Positions 46,203-55,949 of a stretch of 64,000 nt of DNA are shown piece by piece. The first letter of the stretch is position 1; each line of letters opens with the position of its first letter. The stretch comes from Piscinibacter lacus (GTDB taxonomy: Bacteria > Pseudomonadota > Gammaproteobacteria > Burkholderiales > Burkholderiaceae_C): the NCBI RefSeq assembly GCF_016735685.1, contig NZ_JAERRA010000001.1, forward strand, positions 1,984,001 to 2,048,000. Direction: 5' to 3'. The position numbers and the translations under genes were made by a program. The notes below the pieces were generated by a model. That model saw only the letters and a list, made by a program, of their open reading frames with translations, was not told the origin of the DNA and did no database searches.

Positions 46203-47686
46203 GCGTGGCCCTCCTGGGCAAGAGTGGTCGGGGTCTCGCGCGCGGCTAGCGGGGCCGGCGCGGGGGAACGGGGGGCGAGCAGGGCGGGATCGCGCGGGCT
46301 GCCCGGGGGTCGGGCGGGATCCTCGGCCCGGCCGGCGGGCACCCAGACTTCCAGCCGGACGCCGGGGCCGGGCGCGCGGTTCTCGATGCGGAAGCCGCCG
46401 CCCAGGCCTTCCACCCGCTCGCCCATCCAGCGCAGGCCGTAGTGACCGGCGCGGGCCTGCCAGTCGGCGGGCAGGCCGCTGCCGTTGTCCTCGACGCGCA
46501 GGCGCGCGCCGCTGGGATCGGCGCCCAGGTTCAGGGCGATGTCGGTGGCGCCGCCGTGGCGCAGGGCATTGGTCAGGCCTTCCTGGGCGGCGCGGTACAG
46601 GGCCAGGGCCGGCTCGGCGCCAAGCTGCACGCCTTCAAGCTGCACTTGCAGGCCCACCCGCACGCCGGCCTGGCTGCGTTCGGTGCGCTCGACCAGGTCG
46701 CGCAGGGTGTCGGCCAGGCCGAAGGCATCCAGCACCAGCGGCGCCAGGCGCGGGATCAGGCCGTGCATCGCCGCATAGAGGCGTTGCGACTCCTCGGCGA
46801 TCACCCGCGCGGCCTGCTCGGACGCGGCATCCTTGCCGGCCGTGCGGCCGGCCACGGCCAGGGCCAGGCTGCGGATGGCGGTGACGGACTGGCCCAGCTC
46901 GTCGTGCAGCTCGCGGGCGATGAGCTTGCGTTCTTCTTCGAGGTGGTGGTCGATCCAGCGGGCCAGGTCGCGGCGGTCGGACAGCTCGCGCTCGGCCACC
47001 GAGGCGCGGCGCTCGGCCTCGATGCGCGCGCGCAGGCCCTCCACCATGCGGTTGAAGGCGGCGCCGATGGCCGCGGCCTCCTGGCCGGGCAGGCGCTCGA
47101 TCTGCACATCCATCTGGCCGGCTTCCAGGCGGTTGAGCGCGGCGACGATCTTGCCGAAGGGCCGCACCGTCTGGCCGACCAGGGCGTAGACGATGGCATG
47201 CAGGGCCAGCAGCAGGGCCAGGGCGGTGCCGGCTATCGCGACGAGCTGGTCCCAGGCGTCGACGGCCGAGCGCGAGGCATCGGGCGTGATGGTCAGGCGG
47301 CCACCGCTCGGGAACTCCAGCACCTGCACGGGCAGCGGCGGCACGATCAGGCGGCCGAACCAGTCGGGCGCATCGCGCCCGGCCTTGTAGGGCGAGGGCG
47401 GCGACTGGTAGAGCACCTCGCCGCCGATCGTGCTGAGCACGATGTCGTTGGATCGCACCCGGCCCATGCCCTGCAGGTACTCGACCATGGCTGCCGGACC
47501 GCGGGCCGCCACCATCCAGACGGTGCGGTTGAGCATCTGCGAGGCCACGCGGTTGGCGGCCACCACCTCCTCGCGCACCGTCTCGCGCATGCCGTGCACG
47601 CGCAGGCCGATGACGACGATCACGAAGACCGTGGCCAGGCCGCCGACGATCAGGTGGATCTTCAGGCGCAGGCTGAGGGCGGACAT
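46199..47686 (-). CDS. Sensor histidine kinase (HisKA_3/NarX-UhpB type)
   Basis: 495 residues from the ATG at 47686, where the first transmembrane helix begins soon after (about 10-29). A periplasmic domain of ~115 residues, TM2 (149-170), a HAMP domain, a coiled coil, and the HisKA_3 dimerisation domain with the phosphorylated histidine H261 in ARELHDELGQS follow; the ATPase has the QEGLTNALRHGGA N-box and DNGSGLP G-box. A Pro/Ala-rich tail ends the protein. Translation is coupled to the response regulator. The signal is unknown. Confidence 0.93.
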   Translation of the reverse strand: MSALSLRLKIHLIVGGLATVFVIVVIGLRVHGMRETVREEVVAANRVASQMLNRTVWMVAARGPAAMVEYLQGMGRVRSNDIVLSTIGGEVLYQSPPSPYKAGRDAPDWFGRLIVPPLPVQVLEFPSGGRLTITPDASRSAVDAWDQLVAIAGTALALLLALHAIVYALVGQTVRPFGKIVAALNRLEAGQMDVQIERLPGQEAAAIGAAFNRMVEGLRARIEAERRASVAERELSDRRDLARWIDHHLEEERKLIARELHDELGQSVTAIRSLALAVAGRTAGKDAASEQAARVIAEESQRLYAAMHGLIPRLAPLVLDAFGLADTLRDLVERTERSQAGVRVGLQVQLEGVQLGAEPALALYRAAQEGLTNALRHGGATDIALNLGADPSGARLRVEDNGSGLPADWQARAGHYGLRWMGERVEGLGGGFRIENRAPGPGVRLEVWVPAGRAEDPARPPGSPRDPALLAPRSPAPAPLAARETPTTLAQEGHA

Positions 47687-47808
47687 CTTCAAGGGGCGGG
47701 ACTCGGGTCGGGGGGGACGGGCCGCAAGGCCGGGACGCCGCAGCACGGCGCTGGCGGCATGGTAGGCGGCCCGGCCGCCGCCCACCATCGTCAGGGCCCC
47801 CCTCCGGG

Positions 47809-47839
47809 ATTCATGAAATTCATGAAGCGCCATTCATGG
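47809..47839. promoter_or_regulatory. Tandem ATTCATGAA repeats between kinase gene and pqqA
   Basis: ATTCATGAA occurs twice in perfect tandem (47809-47817, 47818-47826) and again with one mismatch as ATTCATGG (47832-47839). The core TTCATGAA is its own reverse complement. A+T-rich repeats of this kind stand out in 70% G+C DNA and lie about 105 bp upstream of pqqA and 123 bp upstream of the kinase start, a good place for an operator bound by the adjacent regulator. Confidence 0.55.
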
Positions 47840-47902
47840 ACCGGCCCTGGGCGATGCGGCCGGCCCGGCGCACAGTCCAACCCATGCCGAAGACATCGGC
47901 AT

Positions 47903-47918
47903 CACCGCCCCGGCGGTG
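47903..47918. promoter_or_regulatory. Inverted repeat directly upstream of pqqA
   Basis: CACCGCC and GGCGGTG (7-bp perfect arms, 2-bp spacer) lie 25 bp before the pqqA start codon. Such a palindrome could be an operator or a 5'-leader hairpin; its role is not known. Confidence 0.4.
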
Positions 47919-47943
47919 TTCAAAACCTCACTGGAGACTCACC

Positions 47944-48018
47944 ATGCAATGGACCGCCCCCCGCGCCACCGACCTGCGTTTCGGCTTCGAGATCACGATG
48001 TACGTCTCGGCCCGCTGA
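47944..48018 (+). CDS. pqqA: PQQ precursor peptide PqqA
   Basis: 24-residue peptide from which pyrroloquinoline quinone is made. The glutamate E16 and tyrosine Y20 that become PQQ are in the conserved GFEITMYV context, and the N-terminal W3 and D10-L-R match other PqqA peptides. GGAG lies at the right distance before the ATG. A strong terminator follows 46 bp later, so pqqA is transcribed alone; pqqB-E are not adjacent. Divergent from the two-component system at 45573-47686. Confidence 0.93.
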   Translation: MQWTAPRATDLRFGFEITMYVSAR

Positions 48019-48064
48019 GCCGCTGAAGGGTCCGGTCCGGCCGCAGACGGACCGCCCTCCTGAG

Positions 48065-48089
48065 AAAGCCCGCCTCGGCGGGCTTTTTT
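48065..48089 (+). terminator. Intrinsic terminator behind pqqA
   Basis: AAAGCCCGC / GCGGGCTTT stem with a CCTCG-type tight loop followed by six T residues. It separates pqqA from ribF. Confidence 0.93.
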
Positions 48090-48142
48090 CATGGGCCGAC
48101 CGCCCCGCCGGGCGGCTGCGGCGGCCTCGCGATAATCCGCCC

Positions 48143-49138
48143 ATGCAAGTCTTCCGCGGCGTCCGCGCCCCCGGCCTGGCGCCGGCCTGTGCGCTGACCA
48201 TCGGCAATTTCGACGGGGTCCATCGGGGCCACCAGGCCATGCTGGCGCTGCTGGTCAGCGAAGCCCGTCATCGCGGCCTGCCGCCGACGGTGCTGAGCTT
48301 CGAGCCCCATCCCCGCGACTTCTTCGCCGCCCGCAGCGGCCGGCCCGAGCTGGCGCCGGCGCGCATCGCGCCGCTGCGCGACAAGCTGGCCGAGCTGGCG
48401 CGCTGTGGCGTCGAGCAGGTGGTGGTGCTGCGCTTCGACGAGCGGCTGGCCGCCCTCGACCCCCAGGCCTTCATCGACCAGGTGCTGCGCACCGGCCTGG
48501 GCGCGCGCTATGTGCTGGTCGGCGACGATTTCCGCTTCGGCGCGCGCCGGGCGGGCGACTACGCCTTCCTCGATGCCGCCGGCGAGCGCGCCGGCTTCGA
48601 TGTGGCGCGGATGATGAGCTACGAGGTGCACGGCCTGCGCGTGTCCAGCTCGGCCGTGCGCAGCGCGCTGGCGGCCGGCGACATGGCCCTGGCCGCCCGC
48701 CTGCTGGGGAGGCCCTATGCCCTCAGCGGCCGCGTGCAGCATGGCCGCAAGCTCGGCCGGCAACTGGGCGAGAGCGCGGCGGGGCGGGCCGACGGCTTCC
48801 GCACCCTGAACCTGCGCTTTCCGCATGCGCGGCCCGCCGCCCAGGGCATCTTCGTCGTGCGCGTGCAGGGCCTGGGCCCGCGCCCGCTTCCAGGCGTGGC
48901 CAGCCTGGGCGTGCGGCCGACGGTGGAGGATGCCGGCCGCGTGCTGCTGGAAACCCATCTGTTCGACTGGCCGGCCGAGCTGGGCCCCGAGGGTGGCTAC
49001 GGCCGCGCGATCAGCGTCGAACTGCTGCACCACCTGCACGAGGAGCGCCGCTACCCCGACCTGGCCGCGCTGCAGGCCGGCATTGCAGCCGATGTGGCCG
49101 CCGCGCAAGCCTGGTGGGCCACCCAGCCGCCGGCCTGA
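48143..49138 (+). CDS. ribF: Bifunctional riboflavin kinase / FAD synthetase
   Basis: Makes FMN and then FAD from riboflavin. The N-terminal nucleotidyltransferase domain shows TIGNFDGVHRGHQAML and the GDDFRFGARRAGDY region; the C-terminal kinase domain has GRVQHGRKLGR, PARPAAQGIFVV-like and GVASLGVRPTV motifs. The ATG at 48143 gives 331 residues, a normal length; the frame remains open far upstream but only over the antisense of the kinase gene. It precedes ileS-lspA, with a copper-chaperone gene on the other strand between. Confidence 0.95.
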   Translation: MQVFRGVRAPGLAPACALTIGNFDGVHRGHQAMLALLVSEARHRGLPPTVLSFEPHPRDFFAARSGRPELAPARIAPLRDKLAELARCGVEQVVVLRFDERLAALDPQAFIDQVLRTGLGARYVLVGDDFRFGARRAGDYAFLDAAGERAGFDVARMMSYEVHGLRVSSSAVRSALAAGDMALAARLLGRPYALSGRVQHGRKLGRQLGESAAGRADGFRTLNLRFPHARPAAQGIFVVRVQGLGPRPLPGVASLGVRPTVEDAGRVLLETHLFDWPAELGPEGGYGRAISVELLHHLHEERRYPDLAALQAGIAADVAAAQAWWATQPPA

Positions 49139-49198
49139 GCCAGGCGGCGGGGCCAAGGCGCAGCCGGCGCCCGCCGCCTGCGCGCGGCAAGCTGGATC

Positions 49199-49714
49199 TC
49201 AGTGCTTGTGATCGCCGTGGCCGTGGCCGTGGTCGTCGTGATCATGCTTGGCGGCACCCGTCTGGCCCGGCGCGGCCTGGCGCACGGGGGCCTGGACGGT
49301 GATCTCGTGGCGCTTCATCGCCGCATCCTGCACGATCAGGGTCAGCGGCACGGTGTCGCCGGTCTTGAGCGGCTGGAAGGGCTTGATCAGCATCAGGTGG
49401 TAGCCGCCGCTCTGCAGGGCCACCGTCTGGCCGGCGGGAATGTCCAGGCCGGTGATGGCGCGCATGCGCATCACCTCGCCGTCCATCTTCATCTCGTGGA
49501 TCTCGACCCGCGTCGCCGCGGGCGAGCGGGCGGCGATCAGGCGCAGCGCCGGGCCGGTGCTGATCAGTTGCATGAAGGCGCCGGTCGCGCCCTGGCCGAC
49601 GACGGCGGGGCGCACCCAGGGCGCACCGACCTTCAGCGGCTCGGCGGCCTGGGCCGACAGGGTGAAGGCAGCGCTCAGCACCAGCAGGGCGCGGCGGGGC
49701 AGGAATCGGGTCAT
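49199..49714 (-). CDS. Periplasmic copper chaperone PCu(A)C
   Basis: 171 residues with a signal peptide (about 1-23) and the PCu(A)C Cu(I) site: H-x-M in EIHEMKM followed by VMRM and the downstream GGYHLMLI. The family delivers copper to the CuA site of cytochrome c oxidase. A histidine/aspartate-rich tail (HDHDDHGHGHGDHKH) adds further metal-binding capacity. It is inserted on the minus strand between ribF and ileS, genes that are often adjacent. Confidence 0.92.
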   Translation of the reverse strand: MTRFLPRRALLVLSAAFTLSAQAAEPLKVGAPWVRPAVVGQGATGAFMQLISTGPALRLIAARSPAATRVEIHEMKMDGEVMRMRAITGLDIPAGQTVALQSGGYHLMLIKPFQPLKTGDTVPLTLIVQDAAMKRHEITVQAPVRQAAPGQTGAAKHDHDDHGHGHGDHKH

Positions 49715-50111
49715 GGCGGGACGGGATCGACAGGTGGATGCGTGGCGGCGGGGCGCGCGAGGCGCCGCGGCCGAACGCGGAAGGAAGCCCAGGCGGCCAG
49801 TGTAGGAGCGCCCTGCCCCCGGCCCGTTCCCCGCGGCCGGCGCCGCACGGGCCGCCGCCTAGAATCCGGCGATGGCTGCACACCTTCCCGCCGACCCGCG
49901 ACGGCCCTTGCGGACTACCTGCGCCGCAACCCGGCGGCAGACCACCCGCGATCGAATTCCGCGCTGATCGCCCGGCGGCCCCGCGCCGCCGACCGGCCGG
50001 GCGCCCTGCCCCCGGTCGCCCGGGCCGCCCCAGCCGGGGTCTGCCCCGGCCCCCGCGCCGCGTGTGCTGCGGCCTCCCCCTCCTGCTTCTCGCGATCCGC
50101 GACCTCGCCCC
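49715..50111. other. Non-coding gap between copper chaperone gene and ileS
   Basis: About 400 bp of very G+C-rich sequence holding the divergent upstream regions of both genes. Open frames exist on both strands but lack a start signal, domain or plausible composition (mostly Pro/Arg/Ala). No terminator, tRNA or T-box-like structure was recognised. Confidence 0.5.
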
Positions 50112-53051
50112 ATGAGCGACGCTCCCCAAGCCCCCGGCGCCGACCTGCGCGCCACGCTGAACCTGCCCGACACGCCCTTCCCCATGCGCGGCGACCTGCC
50201 CAAGCGCGAAGCCGGCTGGGTGGCCGACTGGGAGGCCGAAGGGCCAGGCGGCCGTTATGCCCGCCTGCGCGAGGCCCGTTGCGGCCGCCCACGCTTCGTG
50301 CTGCATGACGGCCCGCCCTATGCCAACGGCGCCATCCACATCGGCCATGCGGTCAACAAGATCCTGAAGGACATGGTCGTCAAGTCGCGCCAGCTCGCCG
50401 GCTTCGACGCGCGCTATGTGCCGGGCTGGGACTGCCACGGCCTGCCGATCGAGAACCAAATCGAGAAGACCCACGGCCGCGGCCTCAGCCGCGACGAGGT
50501 GCAGGCCCGGAGCCGCGCCTATGCCGGCGAACAGGTCGAGCTGCAGAAGGCCGACTTCAAGCGCCTGGGCGTGCTGGCCGCCTGGGACCGGCCCTACCGC
50601 ACCATGGATGCCGTCAACGAGGCCGAGCAGATCCGCACCCTGGGCCGGCTGATGGACGGCGGCCATGTCTACCGCGGCCTGAAGCCGGTGTACTGGTGCT
50701 TCGACTGCGGCTCCTCGCTGGCCGAGTTCGAGATCGAGTACGCCGACAAGCGCTCGCCCACCGTCGACGTGGCCTTCCTCAGCGCCGAGCCGGAGAAGCT
50801 GGCCGCCGCCTTCGGCCTGGCCGGTATCGAGGGCGATGCCTACGCGGTGATCTGGACCACCACGCCCTGGACCCTGCCCGCCAACCAGGCGCTGAACCTG
50901 AATCCCGAGCTGCCCTACGCCCTGGTGCAGACGCCCAAGGGCGTGCTGCTGCTGGCCGAGGCGCTGATCGCCAAGGCCCTGGGCCGCCACGGCTTCGACC
51001 CGGCCGACTGCCCGGTTCTGGCCACCGCGCCGGGCCGGGCGATGGAAGGCCTGCACTTCCACCATCCGCTCGCGCAATTCGATGCCGGCTATGCCCGCAC
51101 GGCCAAGATCATCCTGGCCGACTACGCGACCGCCGAGGACGGCACCGGCATCGTCCATGCCGCGCCCGCCTATGGCGTGGACGACTTCAACAGCCTGGTG
51201 GCCGATGGCCTGGCCCATGCCGACATCCTCAACCCGGTGCAGGGCAACGGGGTGTACGAAGCGGAGCTGCCGCGCTTCGGCGGCCAGTTCATCTGGAAGG
51301 CCAATCCGCTGGTGATCCAGGCCCTGGACGAGGCCGGCCGCCTGCTGGCCAGCAGCGCGATGGAGCACAGCTACCCGCACTGCTGGCGCCACAAGAGCCC
51401 GGTGATCTACCGCGCCGCGGCGCAGTGGTTCGTGCGCATGGACGCGCCGCAGCCCGGCAGCGAAGGCGTGTTCGCCCGCACGCCGGCGGCCCGCACCGTG
51501 CGCGAAGCCGCGCTGGCCGCCATCGACCAGACCGCCTTCTATCCGGCGAACGGCCGCGCCCGCCTGCGCGACATGATCGCCAACCGGCCCGACTGGTGCA
51601 TCAGCCGCCAGCGGAGCTGGGGCGTGCCCCTGCCCTTCTTCCTGCACAAGGTGACGGGCCAGCTCCACCCCGACACGCCCGCCCTGCTGCAACGCGCCGC
51701 CGACCTGGTGCAGGCCGGCGGCGTCGAGGCCTGGGCGCGGCTGGAGCCAGCCGACTGGCTGGGCGCCGAGGCGGCCGACTACGCCAAGGGCAGCGACATC
51801 CTCGACGTGTGGTTCGACTCTGGCGCCACCTTCGCCCATGTGCTGGGCCGGCATGGCAGCCATGCGGGTGAAGGACGGGACGACGGCGGGCCCGAGGCCG
51901 ACCTCTACCTCGAAGGCCACGACCAGCACCGCGGCTGGTTCCACAGCTCCCTGCTGCTGGCCGCCGCGCTGGAGGGCCGCGCGCCCTACAAGGGCCTGCT
52001 GACCCACGGCTTCGTCGTCGACGGCAAGGGCCGCAAGATGAGCAAAAGCCTGGGCAATGTGGTGGCGCCGCAGGCCGTGAGCGACAAGCTCGGTGCCGAG
52101 ATCATCCGCCTCTGGGTGGCCTCCACCGACTACGCCGGCGACCTGGGCATCGACGACAAGATCCTCGCCCGGGTGGTCGATGCCTACCGCCGCATCCGCA
52201 ACACCCTGCGCTTCCTGCTGGCCAATGTCTCGGACTTCGACCCGCTGACCGACGCCGTGCCCGAGTCCGAATGGCTGGAGATCGACCGCCTGGCCCTGGG
52301 CCGCGCCGCCGCGCTGCAAGCCGAGATCGTGGGCACCCTCGACCCGGCCACCGGCCTGTGGACGGGCGGCCATTTCGGCGACTGCGCCTTCCACCCAGTG
52401 GTGGCCAAGCTGCAGGTCTATTGCAGCGAGGACCTCGGCGCCTTCTACCTGGATGTGCTGAAGGACCGCCTCTACACCACCGCGCCCAAGAGCCATGCCC
52501 GCCGCAGCGCGCAGACCGCGCTGTGGCAGATCAGCCAGGCCATGCTGCGCTGGATGGCGCCCTTCCTCAGCTTCACCGCCGAGGAAGCCTGGCCCATCCT
52601 GAACGCGGCGCTGCCGGAAGCACAGCGCCCGCAGGGCTCGATCTTCGCGGCCGAGTACACCGTGCTGCCGGCGCTCGACCCGGACCTGGGCGCCAAGTGG
52701 GCCCGCATCCTGGCCGTGCGCGAAGCGGCCAACAAGGCCATCGAGGCGGTGCGCGCGACCGGCGCCATCGGCGCCTCGCTGCAAGCGCAACTGCACATCA
52801 CCGCGCCGGCCGAGGACCTGGCCGCGCTGGCCAGCCTAGGCGAGGACCTGAAGTTCGTCTTCATCGTCTCCGCCCTCACGCTGGAAGCCGGCGACGCGCT
52901 CGCCATCAACGTCAGCCCCGCCGCCGGCCAGAAGTGCGAGCGCTGCTGGCATGTGCGCGAGGACGTGGGCCAGGACCCGGCCCACCCCGGCATCTGCGGC
53001 CGCTGCATCGACAACTTGCACGGCGCCGGCGAAGCGCGGGCCTTCGCATGA
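50112..53051 (+). CDS. ileS: Isoleucyl-tRNA synthetase
   Basis: Class I aminoacyl-tRNA synthetase, 979 residues. HIGH motif in [18 protein letters not shown] in [10 protein letters not shown], the editing (CP1) domain with the [14 protein letters not shown] segment, and a C-terminal zinc finger CERCWHV...CGRC are all present, the last as in eubacterial mupirocin-sensitive-type enzymes. Start at ATG 50112 (MSDAPQ). lspA overlaps its stop by ATGA. Confidence 0.97.
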   Translation: MSDAPQAPGADLRATLNLPDTPFPMRGDLPKREAGWVADWEAEGPGGRYARLREARCGRPRFVLHDGPPYANGAIHIGHAVNKILKDMVVKSRQLAGFDARYVPGWDCHGLPIENQIEKTHGRGLSRDEVQARSRAYAGEQVELQKADFKRLGVLAAWDRPYRTMDAVNEAEQIRTLGRLMDGGHVYRGLKPVYWCFDCGSSLAEFEIEYADKRSPTVDVAFLSAEPEKLAAAFGLAGIEGDAYAVIWTTTPWTLPANQALNLNPELPYALVQTPKGVLLLAEALIAKALGRHGFDPADCPVLATAPGRAMEGLHFHHPLAQFDAGYARTAKIILADYATAEDGTGIVHAAPAYGVDDFNSLVADGLAHADILNPVQGNGVYEAELPRFGGQFIWKANPLVIQALDEAGRLLASSAMEHSYPHCWRHKSPVIYRAAAQWFVRMDAPQPGSEGVFARTPAARTVREAALAAIDQTAFYPANGRARLRDMIANRPDWCISRQRSWGVPLPFFLHKVTGQLHPDTPALLQRAADLVQAGGVEAWARLEPADWLGAEAADYAKGSDILDVWFDSGATFAHVLGRHGSHAGEGRDDGGPEADLYLEGHDQHRGWFHSSLLLAAALEGRAPYKGLLTHGFVVDGKGRKMSKSLGNVVAPQAVSDKLGAEIIRLWVASTDYAGDLGIDDKILARVVDAYRRIRNTLRFLLANVSDFDPLTDAVPESEWLEIDRLALGRAAALQAEIVGTLDPATGLWTGGHFGDCAFHPVVAKLQVYCSEDLGAFYLDVLKDRLYTTAPKSHARRSAQTALWQISQAMLRWMAPFLSFTAEEAWPILNAALPEAQRPQGSIFAAEYTVLPALDPDLGAKWARILAVREAANKAIEAVRATGAIGASLQAQLHITAPAEDLAALASLGEDLKFVFIVSALTLEAGDALAINVSPAAGQKCERCWHVREDVGQDPAHPGICGRCIDNLHGAGEARAFA

Positions 53052-53575
53052 GCGGGGCCGAGGTGCGCGCGGGAGGCAGCGGCAAGGTACCCATCGGCCG
53101 CTGGCTGGCGCTGGCGGCGGCGGTGATCTTGCTGGACCAGCTCAGCAAATGGGCTACGGTGCAGGCCTTCCAGCTTGGCGAGGGCGTGGCCGTCACGGGC
53201 TGGCTGAACTTCGTGCGGGTGCACAACCCGGGCGCGGCCTTCAGCTTCCTGGCCGGCGCGGGCGGCTGGCAGCGCTGGTTCTTCACCGTGCTGGGCCTGG
53301 CGGCCTCGGCCTACATCGTCTGGCTGCTGCGCCAGGCCGAGCATGGCGGCACGATGCGCGCAGCCCTGGCCCTGGTGCTGGGCGGCGCGCTCGGCAATGT
53401 GATCGACCGGCTCGTCCACGGCCATGTCATCGACATGCTCGATGTGCATGGCCCGCTGTTCGCGGGCTTCTTCCCCGGCGGGCATTTCCCGGCCTTCAAC
53501 CTGGCCGACAGCGCGATCACCCTGGGCGCCGTGCTGCTGATCCTCGACGAAGTGCGGCGCTGGCGCCGTGGCTGA
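53048..53575 (+). CDS. lspA: Lipoprotein signal peptidase
   Basis: Inner-membrane aspartyl protease that removes signal peptides from prolipoproteins. 175 residues, four transmembrane helices, with the motifs [42 protein letters not shown] (first catalytic Asp) and [11 protein letters not shown] (second catalytic Asp). Coupled to ileS, the usual arrangement. Local clients include the cytochrome lipoprotein at 61262-61903. Confidence 0.96.
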   Translation: MSGAEVRAGGSGKVPIGRWLALAAAVILLDQLSKWATVQAFQLGEGVAVTGWLNFVRVHNPGAAFSFLAGAGGWQRWFFTVLGLAASAYIVWLLRQAEHGGTMRAALALVLGGALGNVIDRLVHGHVIDMLDVHGPLFAGFFPGGHFPAFNLADSAITLGAVLLILDEVRRWRRG

Positions 53576-53579
53576 GGCG

Positions 53580-53607
53580 CAGGCCGGCGCCGCACGGGGC
53601 CGGCCTG
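53580..53607. terminator. Hairpin between convergent lspA and quinone oxidoreductase genes
   Basis: CAGGCCGGC (53580-53588) and GCCGGCCTG (53599-53607) form a perfect 9-bp stem with a 10-base loop. No T-tract on either side. Confidence 0.5.
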
Positions 53608-53620
53608 GGCGACAAGGGCC

Positions 53621-54619
53621 TCAGGGCAGCAGCACGCCGCAGCCGGTGGTCAGCCGGGCTTCGAGGTCGCGATGGGCCTGGGCGGCCTCGCGCAGCGGGT
53701 AGCGGCGCTCGACCGGAATGCGCACCGTGCCCGCGAGCACTTGCGCGAACAGATCGTCGGCCATGGCCTGGCTGCGCTCGCGGCTGGAGAGGTGGGCGAA
53801 CAGCGTCGGCCGCGTCAGATAGAGCGAGCCCTTGGCCGCCAGCAAGCCGGTGTTGAAGGGCGGCACCGGGCCCGAGGCATTGCCGAAGCTGACCATCAGG
53901 CCGAAGGGCCGCAGGCAGTCGAGCGAACCCTCGAAGGTGTCGGCCCCGACCGAGTCGTAGACCACCTTCACGCCCCGGCCGCCGGTGATCTCGCGCACGC
54001 GGGCGGCGAAGTTCTCGCTGCGGTAGTTGATGGCATGGCTCGCCCCATGCGCCAGGGCCAGGGCGCACTTGGCCTCGCTGCCGGCGGTGGCGATCAATTG
54101 CAGGCCCAGGGCCCGCGCCCACTGGCAGGCGATCAAGCCGACGCCGCCGGCCGCGGCATGCCAGAGGATGAAGTCGCCCGCCGCCAGGCCCTCGGCCGGC
54201 AGGGTGCGGCGCAGCAGGTACTGAACGGTCAGGCCCTTGAGCATCATGGCCGCGCCGGTCTCGAAGTCGATGGCCTCGGGCAGGCGCACCACGCTCATCG
54301 CCGGCATCACGCGGGCCTCGCAGTAGGCGCCGGGCGGCGTGCAGGCATAGGCCGCGCGGTCGCCGACTTGCAGGTGCTCGACGCCCGGGCCGATTGCCTC
54401 GACCACGCCCGCGCCCTCCATGCCGATGCCGGCCGGCAGCGGCAGCGGATAGAGGCCGCTGCGGTGGTAGCAGTCGATGTAGTTCAGGCCGATGGCGTGA
54501 TGGCGCAGGCGGATCTGGCCGGGGCCGGGCTCGCCGAGCGCGATCTGCGTGGCTTGCAGGGCCTCGGGGCCGCCGGGGGCGGCGATCTGCATCGCCAGCA
54601 CGGTGGAGCTGGAAGTCAT
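53621..54619 (-). CDS. Quinone oxidoreductase (zeta-crystallin-like, MDR superfamily)
   Basis: NADPH:quinone reductase-type medium-chain dehydrogenase without zinc ligands. The 332 residues show NYIDCYHRSGLYPLPLPAGIGMEGAG, the AAAGGVGLIACQWAR nucleotide motif and YDSVGADTFEGSLDCL. The ATG at 54619 gives the usual length. Convergent with lspA and divergent from the DUF2007 gene. Confidence 0.92.
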   Translation of the reverse strand: MTSSSTVLAMQIAAPGGPEALQATQIALGEPGPGQIRLRHHAIGLNYIDCYHRSGLYPLPLPAGIGMEGAGVVEAIGPGVEHLQVGDRAAYACTPPGAYCEARVMPAMSVVRLPEAIDFETGAAMMLKGLTVQYLLRRTLPAEGLAAGDFILWHAAAGGVGLIACQWARALGLQLIATAGSEAKCALALAHGASHAINYRSENFAARVREITGGRGVKVVYDSVGADTFEGSLDCLRPFGLMVSFGNASGPVPPFNTGLLAAKGSLYLTRPTLFAHLSSRERSQAMADDLFAQVLAGTVRIPVERRYPLREAAQAHRDLEARLTTGCGVLLP

Positions 54620-54673
54620 GGTCTCGGCGCGCGAAGGCGCAGGGCTTGCGGAAGCCGGCATGATCGCGCACCC

Positions 54674-54976
54674 ATGCAAAGACTGCGCAGCGCCCCCAAC
54701 CTTCTGCTGGCCACGCTCTGGGCCGACTGGCTGAACCAGGGCGGCCTGCCGGCCAGCGTGCAGCGCGGCTACGGCTGCGGCATCGTGGGCGAGATCCCGC
54801 CCGACCAGGCCCTGCCCGAGGTCTGGATCGAGGATGCCAGCCGCCGCGGCGAGGCCGAGGCCCTGCTCGACGCCCTCACCGCCAGCCCCAGCCGCCACTG
54901 GCATTGCCGGGGCTGCGGCGAATCGGTCGAAGGCCCTTTCGAGAGCTGCTGGAACTGCGGCGCGCCCATGCCCTGA
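54674..54976 (+). CDS. DUF2007-type protein with C-terminal zinc ribbon
   Basis: 100 residues. The N-terminal half resembles the DUF2007 ferredoxin-like domain (LWADWLNQGGLPASVQRGYGCGIVGEIPPDQALPEVWI), the C-terminal part has two CxxC pairs (CRGCGES and CWNCGAPMP) forming a zinc ribbon. Function unknown. Convergent with the EamA transporter gene, 13 bp apart. Confidence 0.82.
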   Translation: MQRLRSAPNLLLATLWADWLNQGGLPASVQRGYGCGIVGEIPPDQALPEVWIEDASRRGEAEALLDALTASPSRHWHCRGCGESVEGPFESCWNCGAPMP

Positions 54977-54989
54977 GCTGTCGGCAAGC

Positions 54990-55949
54990 TCAGTCCGCCG
55001 GCGGACTCGGTGCCGGACGCGGGCTGCGCAGCAGCAAGGCCACGCCGCCCAGCACCAGCAGCGTGCCAGTACCGATCCAGGGGTTCAGGGCTTCGTCCAG
55101 CAACAGCATGCCCAGCAGCAGGGTCGAGAGCGGGCCGACCATGCCGGTGTGCGCCGCCGTGGCCGGGCCAAGGCGCTCGATGGCCATCATCACCATCAGC
55201 ACCGGCGCCACGGTGCAGAACAGGGCATTGATGAGGGCCAGGGTCCAGACCGGCGCCGGCAGCCCGGCCAGGCCGGCCCAGGGTCCGCTGCCGAGCTTGC
55301 CGATCAGGAAATGCGCAATCGCGAAGCCGCAGGCCACCGTGCTGGCCAGGCCGACCAGGCGCAGCGAGCCCAGGCGCTTGACCAGCTCGCCGCTGGCCAC
55401 CAAGTAGACGGCATAGCTCAGCGCGCTGCCGAAGACCAGCAGCGCCCCCAGGCCGATCGACGAGCTGCCGGCCGCCGCCAGGCCCTGGGCCTGCAACTCG
55501 TGGCCGAAGACCAGCAGCACGCCGGCATAGCTCAGGCCCATGGCCAGGAGCTGGCGCGGCTGCACGGTCTGCCCGAGCAGCAGCACGCCGATCAGCAGGA
55601 CCAGGGTGGGGTTGAGGTAGAGGATCAACCGCTCCAGGCTGGCGCTGATGTATTGCAGGCCGAGGAAGTCGAGGTAGCTCGCCAGGTAGTAGCCGCTGAA
55701 GCCCAGCAGCAGCACGCGCAGCCGGTCCGGCCATCCCAGGGCGGGCTTGCCACGCCCGGCCCACCAAGCCATGAGCTGGAAGCAGGGCAAGGCCAGCAGC
55801 ATGCGCAGGCCGAGCACGGTGAGCGCATCCACCCCGTGCCGGTACATCAGCTTGGCGACGATGGCCTTGCCCGAGAAACCCACCGCGCCGGCCATGGCCA
55901 GGCCGAAGCCGAGCAGACGCGCCCGGCCGGTGGCCATGCCCAGGCTCAA
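54990..55949 (-). CDS. EamA/DMT-family transporter
   Basis: 319-residue inner-membrane protein with ten predicted helices in two EamA repeats (about 12-145 and 165-310), e.g. LERLILYLNPTLVLLIGVLLLG and VGPLSTLLLGMLLLDEALN. Members export amino acids or other metabolites; the substrate cannot be told. The start overlaps the stop of the DUF3422 gene (ATGA), so the two are translated together. Confidence 0.9.
   Translation of the reverse strand: MSLGMATGRARLLGFGLAMAGAVGFSGKAIVAKLMYRHGVDALTVLGLRMLLALPCFQLMAWWAGRGKPALGWPDRLRVLLLGFSGYYLASYLDFLGLQYISASLERLILYLNPTLVLLIGVLLLGQTVQPRQLLAMGLSYAGVLLVFGHELQAQGLAAAGSSSIGLGALLVFGSALSYAVYLVASGELVKRLGSLRLVGLASTVACGFAIAHFLIGKLGSGPWAGLAGLPAPVWTLALINALFCTVAPVLMVMMAIERLGPATAAHTGMVGPLSTLLLGMLLLDEALNPWIGTGTLLVLGGVALLLRSPRPAPSPPAD

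Noticed and set aside
47809..47839. Tandem ATTCATGAA repeat as a possible CRISPR or iteron origin
   Set aside because: Only two to three 9-bp units, no spacers, no replication gene; better seen as an operator candidate.
46442..48142. Very long plus-strand open frame that continues into ribF
   Set aside because: It is antisense to the sensor kinase, whose domains are clear; ribF itself starts at 48143. Long antisense frames are expected at 70% G+C.
50064..50111. Upstream extension of ileS by 16 codons
   Set aside because: The added residues are Leu/Pro-rich without similarity to the family; the ATG at 50112 gives the normal N-terminus.
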